From positions 2,611,666 through 2,675,665 of the forward strand of contig NZ_MQWA01000001.1 of the NCBI RefSeq assembly GCF_002954445.1: DNA of 64,000 nucleotides, written 5' to 3'. Source of the stretch: Rubritalea profundi. GTDB lineage: Bacteria; Verrucomicrobiota; Verrucomicrobiia; Verrucomicrobiales; Akkermansiaceae. The notes beneath the pieces are model-generated. The model made no database searches. It saw nothing but the letters and a program-made list of their open reading frames with translations, and was not told the origin of the DNA. Both the position numbers and the translations under genes were made by a program. Positions 29,560-41,696 of this stretch are shown piece by piece (position 1 is the first letter of the stretch; every line of letters starts with the position of its first letter).

Positions 29560-29719
29560 AGGAGGATACTATGAAACAATTACTAGCTCTGACAATTTTG
29601 GTATTTCTATCAAATCAGCAGGGATTGACCATGAGGTGAAGCAGAACCTAGCATTTGCCGTCAGTGGCAGAGCGGAAGTCGATGATGTCAAGATCTGGAA
29701 GCTCGCGGCAGCGAAGTGA
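29560..29719 (+). pseudogene. C-terminal scrap of a DUF1080/LamG-type secreted protein
   Basis: The last ~50 residues read FGISIKSAGIDHEVKQNL then FAVSGRAEVDDVKIWKL, the typical closing strand of concanavalin-like DUF1080 proteins that accompany sulfatases in this phylum. Everything upstream is missing. An AAGGAGG followed by an ATG at 29570 in another frame would encode only 21 residues and is not called. Confidence 0.5.
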
Positions 29720-29917
29720 ACCAAATCGATACACCGGTCGGATGCGCTTTGTTGTTTTTCTGTGTTAAAATATTCTGAAAGTTGTGTCCCTATATTGGTC
29801 TGTGGGCAATGCCTTTTTTAAGGGAGCTCGACCCTGCATCAGCGCGGTTCGTGTCGAGGCGCAGGTCGGGTTGGCGTAAAAATTGGTAAAACGCGTACTT
29901 TGGTTGTGGAGCTTGTT

Positions 29918-30516
29918 TCACCAAGGGAGCCCTAGCCAACTAGTTTTAGCTTCAAAGTTCTTTTGCACCGGCCCCGGTGTTGAGCGGCCATTTTCAACGT
30001 AAGCTTTGCTTGAGGCGTAATTTTTTTGATCATGTTGGAGTCCATCAAAGACAAACTTCCCGTCTTTATTTCTCCAGCCGGTACCCAAATGCCATTTACC
30101 TACAAGACCCGTGTGGTAACCTTTTTCACGCAGTAATTCTGCAATAGTGAGTTGTTCTTCCTCTATAAGAGGCATCCCGTAAGTCCAAAGCACCTGCTTT
30201 TGAGATGTGTTCGCCAGCAATGACGCCCAGTTAGGAGCCCATAGCGTGTTGGCGTGCAAACGGCAGATGCCGAATGCGCATCGGTGAAATGCATACCCTG
30301 CCTGACTAGCGTATCAAGTTCAGGGGTTTTCATGTTACCGATCTTGTCGTTAAAGATGGATACTGAATCGTAACTCATGTCATCGGCTAAAATAAAAACG
30401 ATGTTCGGCTGAGAGTTTTTAGCAGCAGATGTAGAGGCAGCCACGCATATCGTTAGAGCTAATGAAAACATGAAACTGCTAGGGGATTTCTTTATGAGTG
30501 AGGAGGTTAGATGCAT
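29918..30516 (-). pseudogene. Sulfatase (S1 family) N-terminal remnant, frameshifted and truncated
   Basis: First ~200 residues of an exported arylsulfatase: signal peptide, QPNIVFILADDMSYD metal-binding start, and CTPTR, the formylglycine site (Cys87). Soon after, the frame breaks: RTHLKS in one frame continues as QVLWTYGMPLIEEEQLT and KGYHTGLVGKWHLG in the next, with the indel near 30190. The coding trace ends at 29918, about 300 residues short of a normal sulfatase, so both a frameshift and a 3' deletion have occurred. Confidence 0.85.
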
Positions 30517-30849
30517 TGTGTTGTGAGGAAAAGGCTGAGTAGGGGGGGAAGGTGCGATTCATGTGTCAACATCGCAAAAATGGCATTGTCCTCCTAGGTG
30601 ACGCCAGCAAATTCGTGTTCCAGTATGAGGGAAACGCATTCTGTTTTGCGGCAATTTATCGCTGACCCATCTCAGCACTCAACGGCAAGCTCAAGCATTC
30701 ACGAAAAAATAGCGGTTATACCGCAAATGCTCGCCAATTCTTCGTAAGCCCGAATATCAATGTACTTGTGTTTTTCTGTCGCCCAGACAGTTTATTTCAG
30801 CATCGTTCGCACGCTTGCTCCAAGCCATTAATCCTAACCATTAGTAAAC
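30517..30849. other. Divergent intergenic region between two sulfatase genes
   Basis: 333 bp separating the sulfatase remnant from the intact sulfatase. No ORF, tRNA or repeat is recognisable. It should contain the promoter of the intact gene, but I could not pick out convincing -35/-10 boxes. Confidence 0.4.
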
Positions 30850-32346
30850 ATGCATCACTCTCTGAAGATCCGCAGCATTCTGCTTTCAATCCTCCTCGTT
30901 GGAGTAATCTCTCCACATCTCTGGGCTGACAGCGAAGCAAAGCGACCGAATATCATTATCATCTATGTGGATGATCTTGCGCGTGGTGATGTGGGTGCCT
31001 TCGGTTGTCCCGATCCAGGTACGGAAAATATCGACAGCTTGGCGAAGAATGGTATTCGGCTAACAAACGCCTACACGCACAATGCGCCCTGCAGCCCAAG
31101 TCGCACCTCTTTGATGATGGGCATGTACACCCAACGGTTTGGCAAATTCGGCCTCTCACGCGGCGTTCCTATTCCCAAAGACAAAGCCACAATGGCCGAG
31201 ACTATGCGTGACGCCGGTTACATGACAGGCATCGTTGGCTTGGAAAAGTGGGACATCGGCAGCTGGGACCAAGGGGCACTAGATCGCGGGTTCATGGAGG
31301 CCGGCATGCACCCGCCGCGCGTCAAAGGGCGTGAGGGATTCGGTGGAGGAAAATCCTACATCGGTGCTGACGGATCCTATCTCACTGAGGTGGAAGGTGG
31401 CTATTGTGTGGATTTCATCAAGCGTCATGGCAAATCCAAGGATCCATTCTTCCTCTACTTCGTGCCTCTAGCGGTTCACATCCCTAACACAGAAGTCCCG
31501 CAAAAATACCTCGACACTCTGAACCCTAAACACCAGGGCAAATACAGCCCACGCCAATATCTGCGGGCAACACTCTATGCGCTCGATTTGCAAATCGGTG
31601 AAATGCTTAAAACATTGAAGGACATGGATATCCATGAAGAAACCCTCATTCTCTTCAGCAGCGATAATGGTGGCGATCCTCACGCAGAGCATCGTCCACT
31701 CCCTTATCGCGGCGGTAAAGGAGGCAAAAACCGCTCCAACCTGCAATGGGAAGGCAACTACCGGATGCCCACGATCGCCTGCTTCCCAGGCACCCTGCCA
31801 GCGGGCAAAAGCTATGCCGGCATGTCGAGCACCATCGATTTCTACGCCACTGCTGCAGCGCTCGCCAAAACCCCACTACCCAAACACTGCGAAGGCAAAA
31901 ATTTGATGCCGTTGCTATTGGAAGAAAAGCAAGCCAACCCCGATGATATCCTGTTTTGGAACACCCACGGATCAGAGGTCACTCGGTGGAAACAATGGCG
32001 CACGGTAAAGTTCCGCAATGAGCCAGCATGGAGGTTGTATAACATCGAGAATGACCCAACCGAAACGACCAACCTCGCAGACAAGTACCCCGAGATCACC
32101 AAGACCATGATAGAGCGCTATGATGCATGGCTCGGTGAAATGGCTGACCCGGTCGCTGCGGTGAAGCCTCCAGCTGAATTATTCGAACACACGTCTCGGG
32201 GCCGCCAAGCTCGTAAACCCTTTGGTCGCGGCTGGATGACCGTGGAGAAATGGAATCTGATCAAAGACGATGTCACGCAGTGGAGTGAGTTCCACGTCCG
32301 CGAAAGAATGCAGCTTCCCGCTCCGAAGGAAACGAAATCAAAGTAG
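30850..32346 (+). CDS. Exported S1-family sulfatase
   Basis: 498-aa formylglycine-dependent sulfatase, expected in the periplasm or outside the cell. It has a signal peptide ending near HLWAD, NIIIIYVDDLARGD (metal-binding Asp pair), then CSPSR with Cys81 as the residue converted to formylglycine by a maturase encoded elsewhere. FSSDNGGDPHAEHRP is the second metal-binding block. Length and C-terminus look complete. Likely removes sulfate from a marine polysaccharide; substrate class cannot be told from sequence alone. Confidence 0.9.
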   Translation: MHHSLKIRSILLSILLVGVISPHLWADSEAKRPNIIIIYVDDLARGDVGAFGCPDPGTENIDSLAKNGIRLTNAYTHNAPCSPSRTSLMMGMYTQRFGKFGLSRGVPIPKDKATMAETMRDAGYMTGIVGLEKWDIGSWDQGALDRGFMEAGMHPPRVKGREGFGGGKSYIGADGSYLTEVEGGYCVDFIKRHGKSKDPFFLYFVPLAVHIPNTEVPQKYLDTLNPKHQGKYSPRQYLRATLYALDLQIGEMLKTLKDMDIHEETLILFSSDNGGDPHAEHRPLPYRGGKGGKNRSNLQWEGNYRMPTIACFPGTLPAGKSYAGMSSTIDFYATAAALAKTPLPKHCEGKNLMPLLLEEKQANPDDILFWNTHGSEVTRWKQWRTVKFRNEPAWRLYNIENDPTETTNLADKYPEITKTMIERYDAWLGEMADPVAAVKPPAELFEHTSRGRQARKPFGRGWMTVEKWNLIKDDVTQWSEFHVRERMQLPAPKETKSK

Positions 32347-32462
32347 TGCTAAGCTAAACGCCCAGCTCCATTCGATTTTGCCATCAGCCACGGCAGAATC
32401 CAGCACCCTTATGCCGACGTGTTACACGCGAAAGATAGGCGCAGAGCGTCTCCGGGTTGTTA

Positions 32463-32664
32463 TACCACTTAGCAAAACCAAAGAGACAAATGTTCTTTTT
32501 GCTGGCTTTAGGAAAATGCGCTACGCGGAAAGCTATGAGAGCTGGGCGCTTTCTTGATAAATCGGCGTTTCTCTCGGTCATGGTGCTCGCACCATTCCCT
32601 CGTCTAGCCTTGATTGATCAAAAAATCACTCCAGTATTAGTCTCTTTTGATTCACTAAGTGGTA
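32463..32664. mobile_element. MITE with TACCACTTAG ends and TTA target duplication
   Basis: A 202-bp element starting TACCACTTAG and ending CTAAGTGGTA. Similarity between the ends extends inward (AAACCAAAGAGAC versus ATCAAAAGAGAC). TTA occurs on both sides (32460-32462 and 32665-32667). It has no gene. It lies 117 bp after the sulfatase stop. Confidence 0.8.
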
Positions 32665-33035
32665 TTAGATCTTGGGAGACTAGCTTTTCTAGAAGTTGAG
32701 AAGCAGAGTGAGGTTCGGAGTGTTGCAACTGGCTAATATAGAGATGAATACAGTGTGGCTGTTTGTGTTTTTAGTATTGCTAGTCTCTCAGTGGATCAAG
32801 TAGTTCGAGACTTATTTCGCGATTGAGCCTCCAGATTCTACTGCCACACAGCAAGTCTGAGAGGTTTTGAGTGGGAGCCTGAGGAAAAAAGATGGAAAAA
32901 AATGTGACCGATGGGGTGACGGGTGGTGTTTAGCTGTGACGGTTTCTGTCCATCACGGACGGATACTCCATTTTCTGGCCCCGATCCGGCCATATAGATA
33001 CACTAAAAATACCCAACTACACAAATAACGATACA
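32665..33035. other. Intergenic region before the PEP-CTERM gene
   Basis: About 370 bp without a recognisable gene or repeat. It probably includes the promoter of the PEP-CTERM gene. Confidence 0.4.
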
Positions 33036-33784
33036 ATGAATCCATCCACCAAACAACCACTCTCGCCGCGCTCGCCGGCCTCGCGCTTGCCGCCGGCTCA
33101 GCCCAGGCTGCGGTGATCAGCTTCCAGGAAGGCGTTTCGCCGTCCGGTGCCTATACCCACGATGCCGTGATGATTCGCACTAAAAGTGCAGCCACTAATC
33201 AAAACGACGCCGGCTCGATCATCATCGGGCTCGCAGAAGTCGGAAATGAGAGGCTAAGAGGCTTGTTTGAATTTGATATCAGCACGATTCCTACGATAGA
33301 TCTGATCGATTCAGTGACCCTGGACCTGACGACCTTGGGTACGGCGGGCATCAATAACGTGGGCGGAGGTGGAGCTCTCACCACGTTTAATATCTACACA
33401 CACGCCTTCGATATCGACGAAACCACCGCGACATGGGACGTTCCGGGCGGCGGTGCTCCCGCAGGCGGAACCTTCGGCACCTTTCTCACCTCGGCCAGCT
33501 TCGATGTGGAGCAGACTAGCCAGACCCATAACTTCGGCGACTCGGCGGCTTTCCAGACCGCCGTGTCGAACGCACTCGCCGGGGATGGAATCCTCCGCCT
33601 GATCATCGCCAATAACGATGAGTCGAACCTCGGCACCCATGACTTCGCCCGATTCGTAGACAATGAGTCAGCCGGAACATCGGCTCCAAAACTGAGCGTG
33701 ACTTATAGCGCCGTCCCCGAGCCCTCCACCACCGCCCTGATCGGCCTCGGTGGGCTGGCGCTGATTCTCCGCCGCCGCAAGTAA
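33036..33784 (+). pseudogene. DNRLRE-like PEP-CTERM exported protein, start codon out of frame
   Basis: A beta-rich DNRLRE-type domain (GNERLRGLFEFDIS...VTLDLTTLG) ends in a PEP-CTERM anchor: VPEPSTTALIGLGG, a hydrophobic helix, RRRK. Such proteins are exported and processed by exosortase. An excellent signal peptide (TTLAALAGLALAAGSAQA) lies upstream of the GTG at 33113, but no start codon is in that frame. The ATG at 33036 is one base off: ATGAATCC would have to be ATGAAATCC to give M-K-S-I-H-Q-T-T. So this is a one-base deletion in a short A run or a sequence error; otherwise the gene is intact. Confidence 0.8.
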
Positions 33785-33814
33785 GCGGATATCTTGAAAT
33801 CACTTCTTTCACAG

Positions 33815-33850
33815 CGCCCCGTTCCGTTTCACCGGGATGGGGCGTTTTTT
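33815..33850 (+). terminator. Rho-independent terminator after the PEP-CTERM gene
   Basis: CGCCCC pairs with GGGGCG and the stem continues inward through G-T, T-A, T-G, C-G, C-G pairs around a short loop. Eight T residues follow. It lies 30 nt after the PEP-CTERM stop and just before the next gene's start. Confidence 0.88.
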
Positions 33851-33869
33851 TTGCCTTAGATTCATTCCT

Positions 33870-36167
<2,298 letters not shown>

Positions 36168-36477
36168 GTGGAGGGGATAAACTCTAAAGACCAAATGGGG
36201 ATAAACTCCAAGTTTTAAACTCCAAATACTAAGTAAGACAGGCTTCGCCTGATGCAAGAAGGGAGCGTGGGCGTCCCGCCCGCTATCAACCTAAGCCCCC
36301 AACCAGGTCTTCCTTCCGTAATTTCCGTGCTTTCCGTGGTTAAAAATTGAAGTAGCAACCCAAGAAAAATTCGCAAAATTCAGACTGCCCTTCGTAGCCT
36401 CGGCGAAGTAGGGCGGTCAAAAAAAACAAAATCTCCATGTGACCCAAGGCTGAATTTCGGTATACATAAGATGTACC
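36168..36477. other. Intergenic region before the sigma factor
   Basis: Holds short near-repeats (GGGGATAAACTC twice), a TTCCGT-rich stretch and an imperfect hairpin (GCCCTTCG/CGAAGTAGGGC, 36390-36416) followed by an A8 run. No gene is recognised. A sigma-factor promoter is expected here. Confidence 0.4.
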
Positions 36478-36986
36478 ATGAAGCCACCGGACAAAGAATT
36501 CGTTTACCAACTCACCGACTGGCAAAACCGCCTGTTCGGTTATCTGGTTACGTCGTTGGGCAATGTACATGATGCCCATGATGTGCTGCAGGAAACCAAT
36601 CTGGTGCTTTGGCGCAAAATGGACGATTTCACACCGGGCTCGAATTTTGGTGCTTGGGCTCGGAAATGTGCGTATTTCCAGGCGCTGGCATTTTTACGCG
36701 AACGGAAACGCGACCGACATTTGTTTGATGACGACTTGCTTGCCCAGTTTGCCGAGGAGTAACGGATGCAGAGCATGAAGCCGGCGATCGCATTCTGGCG
36801 ATGCGTGATTGTTTATCGCGCTTGCCCGACCGGCAGCGGCAACTGATCAACCTTCGCTACAGCCAAAACCAGTCGGTCCAGCAACTCGCCAAGGATGCCG
36901 ACAAAAAAGAAAGCGCGATGAAAATGATGTTGATGCGCATTCGCCAATCGCTACACACGTGTATTGATTTAAAACTGAAGAGGTAG
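36478..36986 (+). pseudogene. ECF-type sigma-70 factor (Rhodopirellula/Verrucomicrobium family), frameshifted
   Basis: Region 2 (residues 1-75: LGNVHDAHDVLQETNLVLW, FGAWARKCAYFQALAFLRE) is in the first frame, which stops at 36760 after FAEE. Region 4 (LSRLPDRQRQLINLRYSQN, VQQLAKDADKKESAMKMML) is in another frame, open from VTDAEHEAGDRILAMRDC. Restoring one G (GAGGAGGTAACG in place of GAGGAGTAACG at 36754-36764) joins them into a normal ~170-aa sigma factor. It is directly followed by the FecR gene, the usual partner order in this phylum. Confidence 0.85.
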
Positions 36987-36987
36987 A

Positions 36988-38466
36988 ATGATGAAAACCG
37001 GAGGATTTGATAAAAAAGACCAGGAGCAATTGCTGATGCTGATCGCCGAGGTACTTGATGGCACCGTGGATGACGACAGTCGGGAGGCTCTCAACACCCT
37101 GCTCAAAAGCAACCCGGATGCGCGCAAGTTTTACCGAGGCCACATGGATCTGCACGCGCGCCTGCATCTCGATTACACCGGTGGGCTGGCCGCTGATGCC
37201 ATGCCTGTTTCACTGCCCAAGCCCGGCACGGAATCCGTTCAGAATGGCACTTATTTTTCAAAACAACGGGGAGTTGTCGCGCCCGTGCTAGCCGTGGCTG
37301 CCTGTATCACCTTGATAGCCACCTTCGCTTGGTTTCAGCAGCCAGTAGAAACACCCGTGACCGTGGAACCAGCAGAAGCGGAATCATTTGTCACCATCAA
37401 GCAGGTGCGTGCGGCCCGCTGGGAAAGCGGGAACTTGTCGACCTCTGAGGGGGCTCGCCTGGGTACAGGGACCATGCGTCTAACCGAAGGCTTAGTGACA
37501 CTCCACTTCGATTCGGGTGCAAAAGTGAATCTCGAAGCCCCCGCAGAGCTGAGCCTGATCGATGCCATGAATGTGCAATTGGTGAAGGGAACCGTGGTGG
37601 TAGATATTCCGAATTCGGCAATAGGTTTTCAGGTCAAAACTCCATCTGCGAAGGTGGTTGATTTCGGAACCCGATTCTCAGTAAGCGTCGCTCCCGGAAC
37701 TGGCGGAACACGCACACAGGTTTATGAAGGACTCGTGGAAGTGCAATCGGCGTTATCCGGTGAAATCGTCAGCCTGAAAGCAGGTCAGCGTAATTCCGTG
37801 GAAAAAGGGAAACTGGGATCGGCGCAGGATGGACTGGGTGAGCCGGTCTGGCGAACGGATGATAGCCCCGACATGGATCAATCAGATTGGACCGTTATAG
37901 AATCGGCCAAAGACGCTTACATCGGCCGCGTCGAGGATCACGGGTCCGAGGTGCTTCTCTATCTAAAGAATGGCCACATCTACGAAGCTCCACACCGGAA
38001 AGCCTACCTGGGTTTTGATCTTGATGGTGTCGCACCGGAACGCATCGCGGATGCCAAGCTATCCCTTCATTTTGCACCGACCGGTTGGGGTTTGGCGTCG
38101 CATGTGCCGGACGCCACCTTCAGTGTTTACGGCTTGCTTGCCCATGACGTGCCGTGGGCTGAAGATTTACTCAACGAAAAGAATGCCCCGGCAAACGTCA
38201 CGGGGAATGGTGCCGCTCTGGTGACCGCCAAGGTGCACAAACTCGGGTCGTTTGTCATCGAGCAAGGTGTGCAGCGGGGCGATTTCGGGATCGATGGAGA
38301 AAAGCTGGCAGCCTACCTGCGAGATCATGCCGGTTCAGAAATCACCCTAACCGTGGTCCGCGATACAGTTGAAACCGAGGATGCCGGCCTGGTCCACGGC
38401 TTCGCCAGTCGACGTCACCCATACTTGCCCGCACCCACGCTTTCAATCCGCTTGAACGAGGATTGA
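36988..38466 (+). CDS. FecR-family anti-sigma/sensor protein with C-terminal beta domain
   Basis: 492 aa. A cytoplasmic N-terminal anti-sigma-like segment (LMLIAEVLDGTVDDDSREAL) is followed by one membrane helix near residue 95 (APVLAVAACITLIATF), a periplasmic FecR domain (~160-260: TGTMRLTEGLVTLHFDSGA, VDFGTRFSVSV) and a C-terminal DNRLRE-like beta domain (~305-490). The ATG is 1 nt after the sigma-factor stop codon, so they form one transcript. It probably holds the sigma factor and releases it on an extracellular signal, with the local sulfatase and oxidoreductase genes as plausible targets. Confidence 0.87.
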   Translation: MMKTGGFDKKDQEQLLMLIAEVLDGTVDDDSREALNTLLKSNPDARKFYRGHMDLHARLHLDYTGGLAADAMPVSLPKPGTESVQNGTYFSKQRGVVAPVLAVAACITLIATFAWFQQPVETPVTVEPAEAESFVTIKQVRAARWESGNLSTSEGARLGTGTMRLTEGLVTLHFDSGAKVNLEAPAELSLIDAMNVQLVKGTVVVDIPNSAIGFQVKTPSAKVVDFGTRFSVSVAPGTGGTRTQVYEGLVEVQSALSGEIVSLKAGQRNSVEKGKLGSAQDGLGEPVWRTDDSPDMDQSDWTVIESAKDAYIGRVEDHGSEVLLYLKNGHIYEAPHRKAYLGFDLDGVAPERIADAKLSLHFAPTGWGLASHVPDATFSVYGLLAHDVPWAEDLLNEKNAPANVTGNGAALVTAKVHKLGSFVIEQGVQRGDFGIDGEKLAAYLRDHAGSEITLTVVRDTVETEDAGLVHGFASRRHPYLPAPTLSIRLNED

Positions 38467-38560
38467 TTTCGCTCGCCGTATGATCCGGTGAAGGGGTAGG
38501 ATGCACCCGCCGTCCCTCATCATGGTAGGCGTGCAGAAATAGAGGTAACAACAAGAATTT

Positions 38561-39865
38561 ATGGAGAAAAATAATCACCCAGACAACAACGACCCATCGA
38601 CCGGTCGACGCAAGTTTATTCAGTACGGCCTTGCCAGCATGGCCATTGCCAGCACCACGCATGTCGCGCTCGCCCGTCGCGATGGCACCAACGTCAGCAG
38701 CGAACCCGAAGAACTCGGCACCGATCTGACCACGGACGTCGATGTCGTTGTCGTCGGAGGTGGCACCGCTGGCTCCATTGCAGCCATTCAGGCAGGACGC
38801 GCTGGAGCCAAGACCCTTCTGCTGGAACGTAGCGGCCAGCTCGGCGGCATGACTACCGTCGGCGGAGTTTGTTACCCCGGTTTGTTCGACGCATGGGGAA
38901 AGCAGATCATCGCCGGCATTGGTTGGGAACTGGTCAAGGAGTCCGTCGAACTCGACGGTGGAACACTCCCCAATTTCGCCAAGGTGCCCAAAGCCCACCA
39001 TCACAACCAGGTCACCATCAACCAGTTCGTTTACTCGATTCTAGCCGAAGAGAAATGCGTCGATGCCGGAGTCGAGATCGCCTACCACGAGTTCATCCAG
39101 AATGCCAAAGCAACACCAACCGGCTGGGAGCTCAACTGCGCTGGCTTTGGCACCAACCGACGCGTCCGCTGCAAACAGATCGTCGATTGCACCGGTGGCG
39201 CCGAAGTCGTTGGCCTGCTCGGCTACAAACGCATGCGCGAGGACGAAACTCAACCTGGGTCATACCTCTTCCAGCTCGGCGGTGAGCACCGTGTCGGCCG
39301 CAAGCAGCTGCACCAGATCTACGTGCACGGCGCCGATTCCACTAATTCCCGGACCGTCACCGAAGCCAAGCTTGCCGGCCGCCAACTGGTGCTGGAAAAA
39401 CTCCGTGAAGCCAAGGGCACGAAACGCCTCATGCACCTACAGCCCGAGCCAGGCTTTCGCGAGAGCTACCGCATCGTTGGCGAGACTATGATCACAGTCA
39501 ACGATTACACCTCCGGAAGAAAATTCGACGACGCCATCTGCAACGCATTCTACCCAGTCGATCTCCACACAAAAACTGGTGTGCGTCCCAAACCTCTCAA
39601 ACCCGGCACCGTGCCAACCATCCCACTGCGCGCCCTGATCCCGAAAGGTAGCCGCAATATCATCGTGGCCGGCCGCTGTGTTTCCAGCGACCGACTGGCC
39701 AACTCCGGCCTGCGCGTGCAAGCGCCTTGCATGGCCATGGGACAAGCGGCGGGAGTCGCAGCCGCGCTGGCAGCCAAGAAGGGGACCACCCCGCTGGAGG
39801 TGCCGCTCGCTGAAATTCACCAACTCCTAGCCAAGCACGGTGCCATCATTCCGGGCAAAGTGTGA
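38561..39865 (+). CDS. Tat-exported FAD-dependent oxidoreductase
   Basis: 434-aa FAD_oxidored protein. The N-terminus has a twin-arginine signal (TGRRKFIQ, Arg16-17, then a hydrophobic stretch), implying export already folded with FAD. The dinucleotide fold starts at VDVVVVGGGTAG (60-71), with GQLGGMTTVGGVCYPG and the closing AMGQAAGVAAALAAKKG near the C-terminus. It is related to the first half of the 33.9-kb oxidoreductase. It stops 5 nt before the ATG of the DUF4405-like gene, so it heads a tight cluster with that gene and apbE. Confidence 0.88.
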   Translation: MEKNNHPDNNDPSTGRRKFIQYGLASMAIASTTHVALARRDGTNVSSEPEELGTDLTTDVDVVVVGGGTAGSIAAIQAGRAGAKTLLLERSGQLGGMTTVGGVCYPGLFDAWGKQIIAGIGWELVKESVELDGGTLPNFAKVPKAHHHNQVTINQFVYSILAEEKCVDAGVEIAYHEFIQNAKATPTGWELNCAGFGTNRRVRCKQIVDCTGGAEVVGLLGYKRMREDETQPGSYLFQLGGEHRVGRKQLHQIYVHGADSTNSRTVTEAKLAGRQLVLEKLREAKGTKRLMHLQPEPGFRESYRIVGETMITVNDYTSGRKFDDAICNAFYPVDLHTKTGVRPKPLKPGTVPTIPLRALIPKGSRNIIVAGRCVSSDRLANSGLRVQAPCMAMGQAAGVAAALAAKKGTTPLEVPLAEIHQLLAKHGAIIPGKV

Positions 39866-39870
39866 TAGCC

Positions 39871-40840
39871 ATGAAAAAAAAAGAACCTAGGCAGCCTGCA
39901 CCGCAGGTTTACTTCCCTGTTTGTCGCACTCGTTTTTCTTGTGCTGTCGGTGACAGGTGTGATCGCGTTTGTGCAGCCGTTTTCGATCGGTGTGGTGGGA
40001 TTACACGCGCTCACAGGTTTCCTCTTTGTCATCTTCGCCGTCTGTCACATAGTCAACAACATCCGACCACTCAAAGGCTACCTGCACAGCAAATCCCTCT
40101 GGCTCACCCTGGTCATCACCGCCGGACTAACAGTCGTGTTTTTCAAGCAACCCGAACCCGTCAAAGCCATCCTCGGCCTCAGCGCCAACCTTGGCCCAGC
40201 GCTGGACCGATTTGAGATGAACGAGGACAGCATGGTCTACCAATACAGTCCGGCAGACGATTATAAGATGGAACTGACGATCAAGGCCGGCAAGGCCTAC
40301 GATGTCAAAACCCCACCCCACATGGCGATATGGTTGGAAAATACTTCGTCTTACCATCTCAAAACCTTGTACCACAGCGAAGCGGCCGAGAATCAAACTT
40401 CGCTGCCGTATTGGCATTATAAAAAGAGCGAGTATGAGAAGTATAAAGCAGAAGCTTTGGAAATGAGCGGGGAAGAGCAGTCCGCCGATGTCGATGCCCT
40501 CAGCTCGGCCACCCCTAACGAGAGTTTTGACCCAGCTGATTACATCGTTCCCAAGGATCCCGCAAAGGAAACTCCCTATCGGCTGCTGATAGAAATTAAT
40601 TTGGCGGGTGATAAAAATGCGCATTACGCAGATCAGCCATCGCTGGTGTACTCGGTCGAGGTCGATAACAAGAACCCGCGTAGCTACCAGTTGCTAGAGC
40701 TCGTCGGCTATCCAAAATCAGAGATCGAGGATGACGAAACCATCTGGTCGCTTTTTTATCCCGATGAAACGATCACCACCGCGCATGACCTCTTTGATAG
40801 CGCCTTGCTGAAGATCGAGCGGTCTGAGATCTCAAAGTGA
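39871..40840 (+). pseudogene. DUF4405/DUF2271-like membrane flavoprotein, frameshifted at an A9 tract
   Basis: The body is open from a GTG at 39941, but the natural start is ATG 39871 followed by nine A. With eight A the frame reads MKKKNLGSLHRRF and joins perfectly. Two or three hydrophobic helices follow; the pair of histidines in VVGLHALTGF and VCHIVNNIRPL fits DUF4405-type heme-b ligands. The exported part has a DUF2271-like stretch (HMAIWLENTSSYHLKTLYH) and DALSSAT (185-191 counted from the GTG), matching the D-x-x-S/T-x-A-T sites to which ApbE attaches FMN. apbE is the next gene, 7 nt away. May be rescued by slippage on the A tract, or be a sequence error. Confidence 0.75.
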
Positions 40841-40847
40841 ACCGACG

Positions 40848-41696
40848 ATGACCCGAAAATTGTTTATCGTTGCCTTGCTGCTGATTGCTGGGGTTCTCAT
40901 TTTCATCAACAAGGGCGGCGACGAGGCGCCCTACCATTCGTTTCATGGAAACATCTTTGGCACCCGCTATAAGGTTCAATACCAAGCGCATAAAAAACTA
41001 CATAAAAAACTAGGTCTGACCCCTAATCAGCTCAAGCAGCAGGTGGAAAATGAGTTCCAGCGTATCGATAATATCGCTTCAAGCTGGAAAGCCGATTCCG
41101 AAATCTCTCGGTTCAATCGATCCGCAGCGAAGGATGACTTCCGGCTCTCCAAGGAATTAAGCGAGATCATCGCATTGTCCGAGGAGGTGAAAGCTAGCAC
41201 CGATGGCGCTTTTGATATCCATTATAGAGGGAACGAGATCGATGTTTCAGCCATCGCTAAAGGCTATGCTGTCGATCGCATTTGTGATTACTTGGGTGAG
41301 GAACTTCATATCGATGCGTTCCTCGTAGATATTGGCGGAGAAATCAAAGCCAAAGGTAAGAACGCTAAGGGAAAACTGTGGACTGTGGCCATCTATATCC
41401 CTCCGTCACACGCACACGTCAAAGGCCCGCATGTGGAGCTATCCGACACCTCGATCGCGACTTCTGGCCAGTATTTTAAACCAGATCATATTAAGCAAGC
41501 TGGCCATGGCATTTCCAATGATCTGCTATCAAGCTCAGTGATTCACCCGTCCAATGCCACAGCGGATGCACTGGCCACCGCACTTTTTGTGATGGGGAGT
41601 GAAGCTGGCCTCGCCTGGGCCAAGGAACATAAAATTCGTGCGATCTTCATCAAAACAGATGGCACGGTGATTGAGACAATGGGAGCGAAAAGATAA
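40848..41696 (+). CDS. apbE: FAD:protein FMN transferase
   Basis: 282-aa ApbE/flavin transferase that moves FMN from FAD to a Thr/Ser of exported proteins. N-terminal membrane anchor, then FGTRYKVQY, the metal/FAD region AKGYAVDRICDYL, LVDIGGEIKAKG, and the later SIATSGQYFK and NATADALATALFVMG. All are typical. The best substrate in view is the DALSSAT motif of the protein encoded just upstream. Gene order and 7-nt spacing support functional coupling. Confidence 0.92.
   Translation: MTRKLFIVALLLIAGVLIFINKGGDEAPYHSFHGNIFGTRYKVQYQAHKKLHKKLGLTPNQLKQQVENEFQRIDNIASSWKADSEISRFNRSAAKDDFRLSKELSEIIALSEEVKASTDGAFDIHYRGNEIDVSAIAKGYAVDRICDYLGEELHIDAFLVDIGGEIKAKGKNAKGKLWTVAIYIPPSHAHVKGPHVELSDTSIATSGQYFKPDHIKQAGHGISNDLLSSSVIHPSNATADALATALFVMGSEAGLAWAKEHKIRAIFIKTDGTVIETMGAKR

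Noticed and set aside
29570-29635. 21-aa peptide with a perfect AAGGAGG upstream
   Set aside because: A different frame across the same bases reads a convincing DUF1080-like C-terminus; the ribosome-site match is probably chance.
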